A stretch of 64,000 nucleotides of DNA, taken from NCBI RefSeq assembly GCF_040096205.1, contig NZ_JBBMFD010000001.1, positions 248,001 through 312,000 of the forward strand. Direction: 5' to 3'. The DNA comes from Solibaculum_A intestinale (GTDB taxonomy: Bacteria > Bacillota > Clostridia > Oscillospirales > Acutalibacteraceae). The translations under genes and the position numbers were made by a program. Below, piece after piece: positions 24,099-32,116 of the stretch (its first letter is position 1; every line of letters begins with the position of its first letter). The notes under the pieces were generated by a model, which made no database searches, was not told the DNA's origin, and saw only the letters and a program-made list of their open reading frames with translations.

Positions 24099-25766
24099 AT
24101 GATTAGCGACCAAATCAAGAAGGGCCCCGAGCGCGCGCCGCACCGCTCCCTTCTCAAAGCCATCGGTTATACCGACAACCAGATCAAAAAGCCGCTTATC
24201 GGCGTGGTCAATTCCTTTAACGAGATCGTACCCGGGCATGTCCATCTGCAGCAGATTTCCCGTGCGGTCAAGGATGGGATTCTGGCGGCGGGGGGCACGC
24301 CGGTGGAGTTTAACACCATCGCCGTGTGCGATGGTATTTCCATGGGCCATACGGGGATGAAGTATTCTCTGGCGTCCCGTGAGCTGATCGCCGACAGCGT
24401 GGAGTGTATGGCCCGGGCCCACTGCTTTGACGGCCTGGTGTTCATCCCCAGCTGCGACAAAATCGTCCCCGGTATGCTGATGGCGGCGGCCCGCCTCAAC
24501 CTGCCCTCCATCTTTGTCTCCGGAGGCCCTATGCTTTCCTTGACCTCCGATGAAGGAAAGGCCATGGACTTAAACAGCGTGTTTGAAGCGGTAGGCGCTT
24601 ATATGGCAGGAAACATGGAGGAGGACCGGCTTTCTTATTTTGAGGACAATGCTTGTCCCGGCTGCGGTTCCTGTTCGGGCATGTTCACCGCCAATTCCAT
24701 GAATTGCTTGTGTGAGGCGCTGGGCATCGCTCTTTCGGGCAACGGTACCATTCCCGCCGTTTATGCCCATCGGCTGCGCCAGGCAAAAGCAACCGGCGAA
24801 CGGATCCTTTCCTTGGTGAAGGAGAACATCACCGCCCTGGACATTCTCAACGAAAAGGCGTTTTACAATGCCTTTACGGTGGATATGGCGCTGGGCTGCT
24901 CCACCAATTCCATGCTTCATCTGGCAGCCATCGCCAACGAGGCGGGGGTTCCCTTCGATCTCAAGAAGGTAAACGAAATCAGCGCAAAAACGCCCAACCT
25001 CTGTCATCTGGCGCCGGCAGGACACCATCATATGCAGGACCTGTACCAAGCCGGCGGGGTGTACGCGGTGATGAGCGAGCTCAATAAAAAGGGGCTGCTT
25101 GAACTGGATGCGAACACCATTTACGGGGTGGCTATGGGCGAAGCCATAAAGGGCGCAAAGGTTCTGGATCCAAATGTGATCCGGCCGGTTCAGACGCCTT
25201 ATTCCGAAACGGGAGGAATTGCGGTACTCTTCGGCTCCATCGCGCCGAATGGAGCGGTGGTGAAACGCAGCGCGGTAGCCAAAGAGATGCTCACCCACAA
25301 GGGGCCTGCTCGGGTATTTGACAGCGAGGAGGAAGCCATCGCGGCTATTTACGCAGGGAAGATTACAGCGGGCGACGTGGTGGTCATCCGGTACGAAGGC
25401 CCCTCTGGCGGTCCCGGGATGCGGGAGATGCTGTCGCCCACCTCAGCGATTGCAGGGATGGGACTCGATAAGCAGGTGGCTCTCATCACCGACGGGCGCT
25501 TCTCCGGCGCCACCAGAGGCGCCGCCATCGGCCACATTTCCCCGGAAGCCGCACGCGGCGGTCCCATTGCCTACATCAAGGAAGGGGACCTTGTTTCCAT
25601 CGACATTCCCCATTACCGCATCGACCTTGAAATCTCCGAAGAGGAGATGGCAAAGCGCAGAAAAGATATGCAGGTCAAGCCTCCTAGAGAGGTTTCCGGC
25701 TATATCAAACGGTATGCCGGAATGGTGTCCTCTGCGGACAAAGGCGCGGTATTGCAAAGTGAATAA
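24099..25766 (+). CDS. ilvD: Dihydroxy-acid dehydratase
   Basis: A 555-residue iron-sulfur dehydratase forming the 2-keto acids of Val and Ile. Cluster cysteines are in PSCDKIVPGM and ENACPGCGSCSGMFTANSMNCL. The C-terminal domain carries GPSGGPGMREML and ITDGRFSGATRG. Length is as expected. A GGAGTGAAG site precedes the ATG. It closes ilvBNCD and is followed by a strong terminator. Confidence 0.96.
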   Translation: MISDQIKKGPERAPHRSLLKAIGYTDNQIKKPLIGVVNSFNEIVPGHVHLQQISRAVKDGILAAGGTPVEFNTIAVCDGISMGHTGMKYSLASRELIADSVECMARAHCFDGLVFIPSCDKIVPGMLMAAARLNLPSIFVSGGPMLSLTSDEGKAMDLNSVFEAVGAYMAGNMEEDRLSYFEDNACPGCGSCSGMFTANSMNCLCEALGIALSGNGTIPAVYAHRLRQAKATGERILSLVKENITALDILNEKAFYNAFTVDMALGCSTNSMLHLAAIANEAGVPFDLKKVNEISAKTPNLCHLAPAGHHHMQDLYQAGGVYAVMSELNKKGLLELDANTIYGVAMGEAIKGAKVLDPNVIRPVQTPYSETGGIAVLFGSIAPNGAVVKRSAVAKEMLTHKGPARVFDSEEEAIAAIYAGKITAGDVVVIRYEGPSGGPGMREMLSPTSAIAGMGLDKQVALITDGRFSGATRGAAIGHISPEAARGGPIAYIKEGDLVSIDIPHYRIDLEISEEEMAKRRKDMQVKPPREVSGYIKRYAGMVSSADKGAVLQSE

Positions 25767-25805
25767 AACAATCCCCTGGTCAGCTTTATGACCAGGGGAT
25801 TGTTT
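25766..25805. terminator. Bidirectional terminator between ilvD and a convergent gene
   Basis: A 17-bp perfect stem, AAACAATCCCCTGGTCA / TGACCAGGGGATTGTTT, with a six-base loop. T-rich arms on both strands suit both converging genes. Confidence 0.88.
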
Positions 25806-25843
25806 CTACATCAAAAATATCCGCAATGATAATTTACAGCGCG

Positions 25844-26476
25844 TTACAACCAATCCCCGCGTTCCTTTTTGGCATAGGCATAGCCATAAAACCGCGGGGT
25901 TTTGTTCGCAATATCCTCTTCGGAAACACCCCGCCATATCACTAGGTCCCGGTGAAACGCATCGCAGCCGTTTTCCATACAGAGATACTCCGATGTTAGC
26001 TCCATCAGTACCATCGCGTCCTCCTGGCAGTCGCACAAAAGCTTTGTCCGGATGGATTGGGCAGGAACCCGGTAAGCATGAAAGGAAAGGCCCAACCTTT
26101 CCGCCGGATATTCCCGCGCCTGTTCAAATGAGGTATCCTCTTTGAGATAGCGCCGCAACTCCCGGCGCCTGGGATGAGCGGAAAGGGGAGAGGGGAGAGT
26201 TAAAAGATGAGGGTAGTGGTTTAGGATAACATTGACTTTGAGCATCTGAAGCTGCCCGGTGGAGAGAGAACATTCCACCGCATTGTATTCTACTTTGAGA
26301 TAGGCGATCAGATTTGAAAACGGGCGCAAGTTCACGGTGGTATTCTCTGCCGCCCATTGCAAAAACGCATCCGTTTCCTCCTCTTTTTTGCTCAGATAGA
26401 CGGCGGTGGGGCCGTCTGCCCCGCCGATGATCCCGATGGAACCGGCAGCTTTACCAAATGCTTTTTTAATGTACAT
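25844..26476 (-). CDS. Hypothetical protein with an N-terminal GGADGPT motif
   Basis: A 210-residue soluble protein I do not recognise as a whole. Residues 13-29 (SIGIIGGADGPTAVYLS) closely resemble a motif of the beta subunit of sodium-pumping decarboxylases (OadB type), but none of the membrane helices of that subunit follow. The remainder is mixed charged sequence with several Cys, for example LLCDCQED and CMENGCD. A GGAGG site lies 8 bases before the ATG, and a terminator follows, so the gene looks real and single. The function is unknown. Confidence 0.6.
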   Translation of the reverse strand: MYIKKAFGKAAGSIGIIGGADGPTAVYLSKKEEETDAFLQWAAENTTVNLRPFSNLIAYLKVEYNAVECSLSTGQLQMLKVNVILNHYPHLLTLPSPLSAHPRRRELRRYLKEDTSFEQAREYPAERLGLSFHAYRVPAQSIRTKLLCDCQEDAMVLMELTSEYLCMENGCDAFHRDLVIWRGVSEEDIANKTPRFYGYAYAKKERGDWL

Positions 26477-26538
26477 ATGGATCGCCTCCTTTTTCTATCT
26501 TACCGGAAGTTGGCGCGGAAAACAACACAGCAAAAGTA

Positions 26539-26573
26539 AAAAGCAGGCTTGCCTTCGGAGCAAGCCTGCTTTT
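26539..26573 (-). terminator. Terminator of gdhA
   Basis: AAAAGCAGGCTTGC pairs with GCAAGCCTGCTTTT across 7 bases; TTTTTTAC follows on the minus strand. It lies 16 bases past the gdhA stop. Confidence 0.88.
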
Positions 26574-26588
26574 CTGAAACGTTTTTCC

Positions 26589-27920
26589 TTACACAATACC
26601 CTGATCCATCATCGCGTTGGCAACCTTCAGGAAGCCGGCAATGTTGGCACCGAGTACGAAATTACCGGGCGCGTCGTAAGCGGCGGCCGCCTCGGAAATC
26701 TGGCGATAAATATTGACCATGATGCCCTGGAGCTTCTGGTCCACTTCTTCAAAGGACCAGCTCAGACGCTGGGCATTCTGGCTCATTTCCAGCGCAGAGG
26801 TGGCCACGCCGCCGGCATTTGCCGCCTTGCCGGGAATGTACATAATCTTATTCTTGAGGAATTCCTCGGTCGCTTCCAGGGTGGAAGGCATGTTGGCGCC
26901 TTCGGCAACCGCAAGGACGCCGTTCTTAATCAGAGTGCGGGCGTCGTCGCCGTTCAGTTCATTCTGGGTCGCGCAGGGGAGAGCCACGTCACAGGGAATA
27001 GTCCAGATGCCCTTGCCCTCGTGATACTCCGCGTTGGTGCGGGTCTGCACGTATTCCTTGATACGGCCGCGGCGCACTTCCTTGATTTCCTTGACAAGAG
27101 CAAGATCGATGCCTTCCTCGTCATAAATCCAGCCGTTGGAGTCAGACAAGGCGACCACCTTCGCGCCCAGCTGCTGGGCTTTCTCGGTGGCGTAGATGGC
27201 CACGTTGCCCGAGCCGGACACGACGACCTTCTTGCCGGCGAGGGTATCATTGTGGGCCCGCAGCATTTCCGCGGTGATGTAAACCAAGCCGTAACCGGTC
27301 GCTTCCTTACGGGCAAGAGAACCGCCGTAGGTCAGGCCCTTGCCAGTCAGAACGCTTTCGTAGCGGTTGGTAATGCGCTTATACTGGCCGTACAGGTAGC
27401 CGATCTCACGGCCGCCTACGCCAATGTCGCCGGCGGGTACGTCGGTATCCGCGCCGATATGGCGGTAGAGTTCGGTCATAAAGCTCTGGCAGAAGGCCAT
27501 CACTTCGTTGTCCGACTTGCCCTTGGGATCAAAGTCGGAACCGCCTTTGCCGCCGCCGATGGGCAGGCCGGTCAGGGAATTCTTGAAAATCTGCTCAAAG
27601 CCCAAGAACTTGATGATACCGATGTTTACCGAAGGATGGAACCGCAGACCGCCCTTATAGGGACCGATGGCGCTGTTGAACTCTACCCGGTAGCCCACGT
27701 TCACCTGGACATTGCCCTTGTCGTCCACCCACGGCACGCGGAACTTCAGCTGGCGCTCCGGCTCCACGAGGCGCTCCAAAAGCGCTGCCTTCTGAAACTG
27801 CGGGTTTTTCTCGATGACCGGCTCCAACGTGGTCAGAACCTCGGTCGCCGCCTGGTGGAACTCTTTCTCACCCGGGTTTTTACGGATCAGTTCCTCAAGG
27901 ACTTCACTGACATATGACAT
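26589..27920 (-). CDS. gdhA: Glutamate dehydrogenase (NADP-type hexameric)
   Basis: A 443-residue enzyme interconverting glutamate and 2-oxoglutarate plus ammonia. Substrate-site motifs are GPYKGGLRFHPSVN and PIGGGKGGSDFDPKGKS; the nucleotide fold has VSGSGNVAIYATEKA. Length and motifs fit the bacterial NADP-linked subfamily. GGAGG lies upstream of the ATG. The short leader holds a hairpin with a T-tract, so expression may be attenuated. A long open frame on the opposite strand is a mirror of GC-rich codons, not a gene. Confidence 0.95.
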   Translation of the reverse strand: MSYVSEVLEELIRKNPGEKEFHQAATEVLTTLEPVIEKNPQFQKAALLERLVEPERQLKFRVPWVDDKGNVQVNVGYRVEFNSAIGPYKGGLRFHPSVNIGIIKFLGFEQIFKNSLTGLPIGGGKGGSDFDPKGKSDNEVMAFCQSFMTELYRHIGADTDVPAGDIGVGGREIGYLYGQYKRITNRYESVLTGKGLTYGGSLARKEATGYGLVYITAEMLRAHNDTLAGKKVVVSGSGNVAIYATEKAQQLGAKVVALSDSNGWIYDEEGIDLALVKEIKEVRRGRIKEYVQTRTNAEYHEGKGIWTIPCDVALPCATQNELNGDDARTLIKNGVLAVAEGANMPSTLEATEEFLKNKIMYIPGKAANAGGVATSALEMSQNAQRLSWSFEEVDQKLQGIMVNIYRQISEAAAAYDAPGNFVLGANIAGFLKVANAMMDQGIV

Positions 27921-27954
27921 ACTGGAAAAACCTCCTTAGAATATGAATAGACAT

Positions 27955-27994
27955 AAAAAAAGGGCGCAGTTCTCCCTTATAATCGGGAGGCGCC
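27955..27994 (-). promoter_or_regulatory. Terminator-like hairpin in the gdhA leader
   Basis: On the minus strand, GGCGC-CTCCC pairs with GGGAG-GCGCC (a four-base bulge on the 3' arm), followed by C and seven T. It lies between the gdhA promoter and start codon, so it may act as an attenuator. No leader peptide or competing antiterminator was obvious. Confidence 0.5.
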
Positions 27995-28009
27995 ATTGCC
28001 TTTACCTAT

Positions 28010-28038
28010 ATACTACACGGTTTTCCTCTATATTTCAA
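28010..28038 (-). promoter_or_regulatory. Promoter of gdhA
   Basis: On the minus strand, TTGAAA (28033-28038), a 17-base spacer and TAGTAT (28010-28015). Transcription would start about 85 bases before gdhA, just upstream of the leader hairpin. Confidence 0.6.
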
Positions 28039-28078
28039 GAGGAAATTGCAGAAAATGAAAAAAATATAAAGCAGTCGA

Positions 28079-28107
28079 TTGTAATCCGGTCCCAATCCAG
28101 GTATAAT
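28079..28107 (+). promoter_or_regulatory. Promoter of the 59-residue membrane protein gene
   Basis: TTGTAA (28079-28084), a 17-base spacer and TATAAT (28102-28107), 32 bases before the ATG at 28140. Confidence 0.7.
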
Positions 28108-28139
28108 AACACAAAGAAAAGACGTAGAGGGGGAGACGG

Positions 28140-28319
28140 ATGCCAGAAGAAAAAGAGCTTCAGGATACGCCAAAGACCCAGCTGGAAGAACCGTCCAAGC
28201 AGACAGGACTTGGGGCAACCATCGGAAAGGTTTTGTTTGTAGTGGTACTGCTGGCGATCATTACCGCGGTCGTTATTTTTTCCGACAGCATCATCAACTG
28301 GGTGGTCGGCCTGTTTTAA
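28140..28319 (+). CDS. Small single-helix membrane protein (59 residues)
   Basis: A complete small gene: promoter at 28079-28107, a GAGGGGGAG site, an ATG at 28140, and a terminator right after the stop. The product has a charged N-terminal half (MPEEKELQDTPKTQLEE...) and one strong membrane helix (about 31-49, KVLFVVVLLAIITAVVIF), ending SIINWVVGLF. No family is recognised. Its own signals on both sides make it a real gene despite its size. It faces xerC, with which it shares a terminator. Confidence 0.68.
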   Translation: MPEEKELQDTPKTQLEEPSKQTGLGATIGKVLFVVVLLAIITAVVIFSDSIINWVVGLF

Positions 28320-28324
28320 AAAAG

Positions 28325-28362
28325 AAAAAGAGCCGGAATGAGATTTCATTCCGGCTCTTTTT
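28325..28362. terminator. Shared bidirectional terminator
   Basis: A 17-bp perfect stem (AAAAAGAGCCGGAATGA / TCATTCCGGCTCTTTTT) with loop GATT. It ends the small membrane gene on the plus strand and overlaps the xerC stop codon on the minus strand. Confidence 0.85.
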
Positions 28363-29356
28363 CTTTTCGCGGCTTTACATGAGCCAAGGGATTTGCGTCC
28401 ACTGCCTTTTGCAGCTGTTCGTCCACAATATGGGTATAAATTTCCGTGGTGGCCAGATTTTCATGACCTAATATTTCCTTGAGTGCTCGGATGTCCACAT
28501 TACCATGCTGGTACATCAAAGTAGCGGCGGTATGGCGCAGCTTATGTACCGAATAGCCTTGCCCGTCCAAACCGATTTTTTTGAGATTGGCGTACACCAT
28601 GGCCTGTACGGTCTTCGGGCTGATCCGCTTTCCGCGGCTGCTGAGGAACAAGGCCTCTCGGTCCACGATCACTTTGATTTCCTCTGCACGTACCTTCCAA
28701 TATCGGTCCAGCGCGTCCAGGCATGCCTGGTTTAGGTATACCGTTCGTTCCTTATTTCCTTTTCCTACCACACGCATGGTATGATCGGTGCGAATGTCTT
28801 TTCCATTTAATCCCACTAACTCAGACAGGCGCAGGCCGCAGTTTAACAGCAATGTCAAAATGCAGTAATCCCGTTCCTTATGAGCGCCGTCTACACTGTT
28901 AAGCAGCTCCAAAGACTGCTCGAGCGTCAGATATTTGGGCAGCGATTTTCGCTGATGGGGCACGTCCAGCTCCTTGACCGGGTTTTCTTCCAATCGCATG
29001 GATTCGGGGGCCTTCACCGTCAGATACTGAAAAAAGGATTTGAGGCTGGAAACCTTACGGGCACGGGCAGCCGCCTGATTGTGACGTTCCACACGGGCGT
29101 ACCGAAAAAATTCGTAGGCATCGGTCAGAGTAACTGAACGGATCAAATCTATGTCTACATCATCAATCGGAATGGTTTCAAAGTCCGCATCCTTAGGCAC
29201 CAAACCGCGCTGCCATTTGATAAACCGGAAAAAGGTGCGCAGATCCATAAAGTATTCTTCCACCGTGGACGGTGACTTGTTGCGGGTGGTTTCCAAGTAT
29301 CCAAGAAAGTTACGGATGGGTACCGACGCCTGCTCGTAGATGTTATGGCTTGCCAA
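28346..29356 (-). CDS. xerC: Tyrosine recombinase XerC-like
   Basis: A 336-residue site-specific recombinase with an N-terminal SAM-like DNA-binding domain (about 10-115) and a C-terminal catalytic domain. Catalytic residues are Arg in NCGLRLSEL, HKLRHTAAT (His-x-x-Arg), the His in LGHENLATT and the nucleophile Tyr in EIYTHI. The start is a TTG at 29356 with AGGAGG 6-7 bases upstream; no ATG fits. Chromosome dimer resolution is the likely job, together with the XerD-like protein at 58 kb. No phage or integrative genes surround it. Confidence 0.85.
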   Translation of the reverse strand: MASHNIYEQASVPIRNFLGYLETTRNKSPSTVEEYFMDLRTFFRFIKWQRGLVPKDADFETIPIDDVDIDLIRSVTLTDAYEFFRYARVERHNQAAARARKVSSLKSFFQYLTVKAPESMRLEENPVKELDVPHQRKSLPKYLTLEQSLELLNSVDGAHKERDYCILTLLLNCGLRLSELVGLNGKDIRTDHTMRVVGKGNKERTVYLNQACLDALDRYWKVRAEEIKVIVDREALFLSSRGKRISPKTVQAMVYANLKKIGLDGQGYSVHKLRHTAATLMYQHGNVDIRALKEILGHENLATTEIYTHIVDEQLQKAVDANPLAHVKPRKEKEPE

Positions 29357-29419
29357 GAATCTTCCTCCTACTAAGGAAGTAACCTTGGAGGACTATGAAG
29401 AGGCTTTTTGCCCTCACCT

Positions 29420-29447
29420 ATTATACAAAACATTTATTTTGTATAAT
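29420..29447. repeat. Perfect 11-bp inverted repeat upstream of xerC
   Basis: ATTATACAAAA faces TTTTGTATAAT across CATTTA, about 65-90 bases upstream of xerC. Each arm contains a TATAAT-like hexamer on one strand, so it could hold opposing -10 boxes or a dimeric operator. The DNA is much AT-richer than its surroundings. Confidence 0.5.
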
Positions 29448-29586
29448 TACCTCTGGGAAAAGCCAGGTATATTTCCGGGCGTTTGCAACGCCCTCCTGTC
29501 CCTGGCCTTTCCCAACATATCACCCGATACGGCAACTAAACAAAATGCGCCGTTCTTGTATCATCGGCGGAGCCATGCCTCTTTCC

Positions 29587-30387
29587 TTACCCCAAAGCTA
29601 CGTCCAGAATCATCATAATGAGAAAGCCGAGCATCACCCCGGCGGTCCCGGTATGCGAATGCTCTCCCAAATGGGCTTCCGGAATCAGTTCTTCCACCAC
29701 CACGTAAATCATCGCGCCTGCGGCAAAAGCCAGAAGCCATGGCATGATGCCAGTGACGCTTCCCACCAGCAGCACGCCGATGATACCCGCAATCGGTTCC
29801 ACAATCCCGGACAGGGCTCCGTATACAAAAGATTTTACACTGGAGAGGCCCTCTTTTTTCAGTGGCAGCGATATGGCCGCGCCTTCGGGGAAGTTTTGCA
29901 GACCCATACCAAGAGCTAGCACGGCCGCCGAGGTAACCGTGACCGCACTGTCCACCCCTTGGGCCGCCAGACCGCAGGCAAGGCCTACCGCCAGGCCTTC
30001 CGGGATATTGTGGAGAGTGACGGCGAACACCAGCATGGTGGTGCGCTTAAAGGAGGAGCGGACTCCTTCCGGCTCACTTTCACCCGGATGCAGGTGTGGT
30101 AAAAGCCGGTCGAGAACCAGAAGGAACAATCCGCCAAGCACAAAACCGCCCGCGGCAGGAATCCAACCGATCTGCCCCTGGTCCTCTGCCATTTCTACGG
30201 CTGGAATCAGCAGCGACCAGATGGACGCTGCAATCATGACCCCGGCGGCGAACCCCAGAAAAATCCGTTCCGCTTTCCGCCCGATCCCGCCGCCAAATAA
30301 AAATACGGTGGCCGAGCCAAACGCGGTCATGAGAAAGGTAAAGCCGGTCCCAGCCGCCGCCAAGGCAAGCGCAGACCAGTTTTCCAT
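29587..30387 (-). CDS. ZIP-family metal transporter
   Basis: A 266-residue membrane protein with about eight helices. The metal-path helices carry LHNIPEGLAVG and LQNFPEGAAISLP, the paired signature of ZupT-like ZIP transporters, and a His-rich stretch (LLPHLHPGESE) lies in the loop before them. It should import Zn2+ or other divalent metals. I use the ATG at 30387, which has TGGAGGTGG upstream; the longer frame to 30426 has none. It is likely transcribed alone. Confidence 0.85.
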   Translation of the reverse strand: MENWSALALAAAGTGFTFLMTAFGSATVFLFGGGIGRKAERIFLGFAAGVMIAASIWSLLIPAVEMAEDQGQIGWIPAAGGFVLGGLFLLVLDRLLPHLHPGESEPEGVRSSFKRTTMLVFAVTLHNIPEGLAVGLACGLAAQGVDSAVTVTSAAVLALGMGLQNFPEGAAISLPLKKEGLSSVKSFVYGALSGIVEPIAGIIGVLLVGSVTGIMPWLLAFAAGAMIYVVVEELIPEAHLGEHSHTGTAGVMLGFLIMMILDVALG

Positions 30388-30501
30388 ACTTCCACCTCCA
30401 AAATGACGTACCGTCGTTTTTCCCATTGTAACACATTCTTTTTTTCTTTCCTAGAGTATTTTGTTCGCTGCGGTCGGTTCTCATACAAAACCAAACAAAA
30501 G

Positions 30502-30529
30502 AAACGGACGGCTTTTCGCCGTCCGTTTT
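30502..30529 (-). terminator. Terminator of the small leftward gene
   Basis: AAACGGACGGC pairs with GCCGTCCGTTT across TTTTC. On the minus strand, TTTCTTTTGTTTG follows the stem. It begins at the stop codon of the 61-residue gene. Confidence 0.75.
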
Positions 30530-30713
30530 AAGATACCATTCTATTCAGAAAAATAACGGCATTCGGATAGACCTCCTGCTTTTGCAGCCAGACTCCCAGC
30601 AGATACCATACAGGAATCAACGCCAGCAATTCCAAACGGACAAAATCCGTAATCATATAAGACAAGCATCCCTTCGCACCAGTGTATGCGGCCGAATACG
30701 AATGTGTGTGCAT
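30528..30713 (-). CDS. Small protein with a holin-like helix (61 residues)
   Basis: Starts MHTHSYSAAYTGAKG and contains one hydrophobic stretch, LELLALIPVWYLLGVWLQ, which resembles the first helix of small phage-type holins (LLVLIPVLYLLG). The rest is too short to be a full holin. An excellent GGAGGG site sits 5 bases before the ATG and a terminator follows at once. Its start is only 44 bases from that of the divergent 30758 gene, leaving no room for two separate promoters, so one of the two may be spurious. Confidence 0.45.
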   Translation of the reverse strand: MHTHSYSAAYTGAKGCLSYMITDFVRLELLALIPVWYLLGVWLQKQEVYPNAVIFLNRMVS

Positions 30714-30757
30714 GTCTTCCCTCCTTTTTCGCACACTAAGAAAAAGGAGTTGACTGC

Positions 30758-31039
30758 ATGACTACGCTGATCGCCTATCGGTTTACCAAGGCCCAGGAAG
30801 CCTACCAAGCTTTTTTTGATGAGATTCATTCCCTTGCAAAGGGAGAGGAATTGGAGCTGTTCGACGGCTGTATCCTGATGCCATTTGGTATGACGGCGCT
30901 TGGCCTTCGAAACCGGTTGCGCCCTTTTCTTGCCCCTGCCGACCGGCTTTTTCTCTGCAACTTTGCGGAGGATTGCGCCGGCCAGCTGCCCCAACGACAG
31001 AAAAATTGGCTGAAAGAACATGTGTTCTGGTTCCGATAG
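30758..31039 (+). CDS. Hypothetical protein (93 residues)
   Basis: A small soluble protein, MTTLIAYRFTKAQEAYQAFF..., with two Cys (DGCILMP and CNFAEDC). No family is recognised. AAAGGAG lies 8 bases before the ATG, and the stop codon sits inside a 54-base perfect palindrome that acts as terminator, so the gene is bounded by credible signals. The neighbours (a ZIP transporter and a dehydrogenase) give no clue to function. Confidence 0.55.
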   Translation: MTTLIAYRFTKAQEAYQAFFDEIHSLAKGEELELFDGCILMPFGMTALGLRNRLRPFLAPADRLFLCNFAEDCAGQLPQRQKNWLKEHVFWFR

Positions 31040-31089
31040 CAAACAAAAAACACGCACAGAAGGTTCTGTGCGTGTTTTTTGTTTGCTAT
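31036..31089. terminator. 54-base perfect palindrome, bidirectional terminator
   Basis: Two 26-base arms (beginning ATAGCAAACAAAAAACACG) are perfectly complementary around a central GG. Six T follow the GC-rich core on each strand. It lies between two converging genes and includes the stop codon of the left one. Confidence 0.88.
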
Positions 31090-31114
31090 CGTTGGGGATC
31101 TCTCCCCCTCTTCC

Positions 31115-32071
31115 CTATTTCACCACATTATTGACCGGATTGCCGTTTAAATAGGCCTTAAAATTCTCTATGGCAACCTGATAAAGCCGGGCGCGGGTTT
31201 CATGGGCGGCCCAGGCAATGTGTGGGGTAATGACGCAGTTTTTAGCAAGAAAAAGCGGATTGTCCGGCTTTGGCGGTTCCTTTCGCAGCACGTCCACGCC
31301 GGCGCCGGCCAGGTGTCCAGAGTTGAGAGCTTCGGCCAGGTCCTCCTCATTGACCACTGGACCCCGGGAGGTATTGATGAGATAGGAGCCCTCTTTCATC
31401 AAAGCCAGGGTATCCCGGTTAATGAGGCCTTTTGTTTCCTCATTGAGAGGGCAATGCAGGCAGAGCACATCCGCCTCCTTCAGTACTGTGTCCCGGTCAG
31501 CCCAGCGCACTCCGGAAAAATCCAGTTCCTTTTTCCGGGGCGAGTAGGCCACCACCTGCATCCCCATGGCAAGAGCCACCCGGGCGGTCTGTTGCCCGGT
31601 CTGCCCCATACCGATGATACCCATGGTTTTACCGGTAAGCTCAGTCAGCGGTGTCAGCCAGAAACAAAAGTCCTTTGAAGCGCACCAAGCGCCCGCACGG
31701 ACCGCTTCACTGTGCCGGCTTACCTGATTTGTAAGCTCCAAAAGCAGGGCAAACACCATCTGGGTCACCGCATAGGTGCTGTAGGCGGGGATATTGGTAA
31801 CAACCAGGCCCAGCTCCTTGGCGGCGGACAGGTCCACCACGTTAAAGCCGGTGGAGAACAAACCGATGTATCTGAGATTTGGGAGAGCGTACAAAATGTC
31901 CCGGGTCAGGATGCTCTTATTGACGAACAGCGCCTGCGCGTCCTTCGCACGCTCGATAATCTGCTCTGGGGCCGTGCGGTCGTATACCGTCAGTTCCCCC
32001 AAGGCGGACAGGGCATCCCAGCTCAAGTCCCCCGTGTTCAGCGGAACTCCTTCCAACACCACCAGCTTCAT
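31115..32071 (-). CDS. D-2-hydroxyacid dehydrogenase (glycerate/hydroxypyruvate type)
   Basis: A 318-residue NAD-dependent dehydrogenase. The nucleotide fold has MGIIGMGQTGQQ; catalytic Arg is in NTSRGPVVNEED, Glu in VLRKEPP and His in ITPHIAWAAHE. The ITPHIAWA pattern and the Pro-rich loop point to the glycerate dehydrogenase (HprA) branch rather than lactate dehydrogenase. The ATG at 32071 follows AGGAGG at 6 bases. It is 45 bases downstream of thrS and may be read from the same T-box promoter. Confidence 0.85.
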   Translation of the reverse strand: MKLVVLEGVPLNTGDLSWDALSALGELTVYDRTAPEQIIERAKDAQALFVNKSILTRDILYALPNLRYIGLFSTGFNVVDLSAAKELGLVVTNIPAYSTYAVTQMVFALLLELTNQVSRHSEAVRAGAWCASKDFCFWLTPLTELTGKTMGIIGMGQTGQQTARVALAMGMQVVAYSPRKKELDFSGVRWADRDTVLKEADVLCLHCPLNEETKGLINRDTLALMKEGSYLINTSRGPVVNEEDLAEALNSGHLAGAGVDVLRKEPPKPDNPLFLAKNCVITPHIAWAAHETRARLYQVAIENFKAYLNGNPVNNVVK

Positions 32072-32116
32072 GGACATCCTCCTTGCCAAAATGACGAATC
32101 TAGAACCATACGATAC

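Noticed and set aside
22904..24163. 419-residue open frame opposite ilvC
   Set aside because: Antisense mirror of ilvC and the start of ilvD; no ribosome site and no family features.
26406..27917. 503-residue open frame opposite gdhA
   Set aside because: It mirrors gdhA codons on the other strand in GC-rich DNA, has no ribosome site and resembles no protein; gdhA is certain.
28346..29356. xerC as an integrase of a mobile element
   Set aside because: No attachment repeats, excisionase or cargo genes surround it, and a XerD partner exists at 58 kb; housekeeping dimer resolution is simpler.
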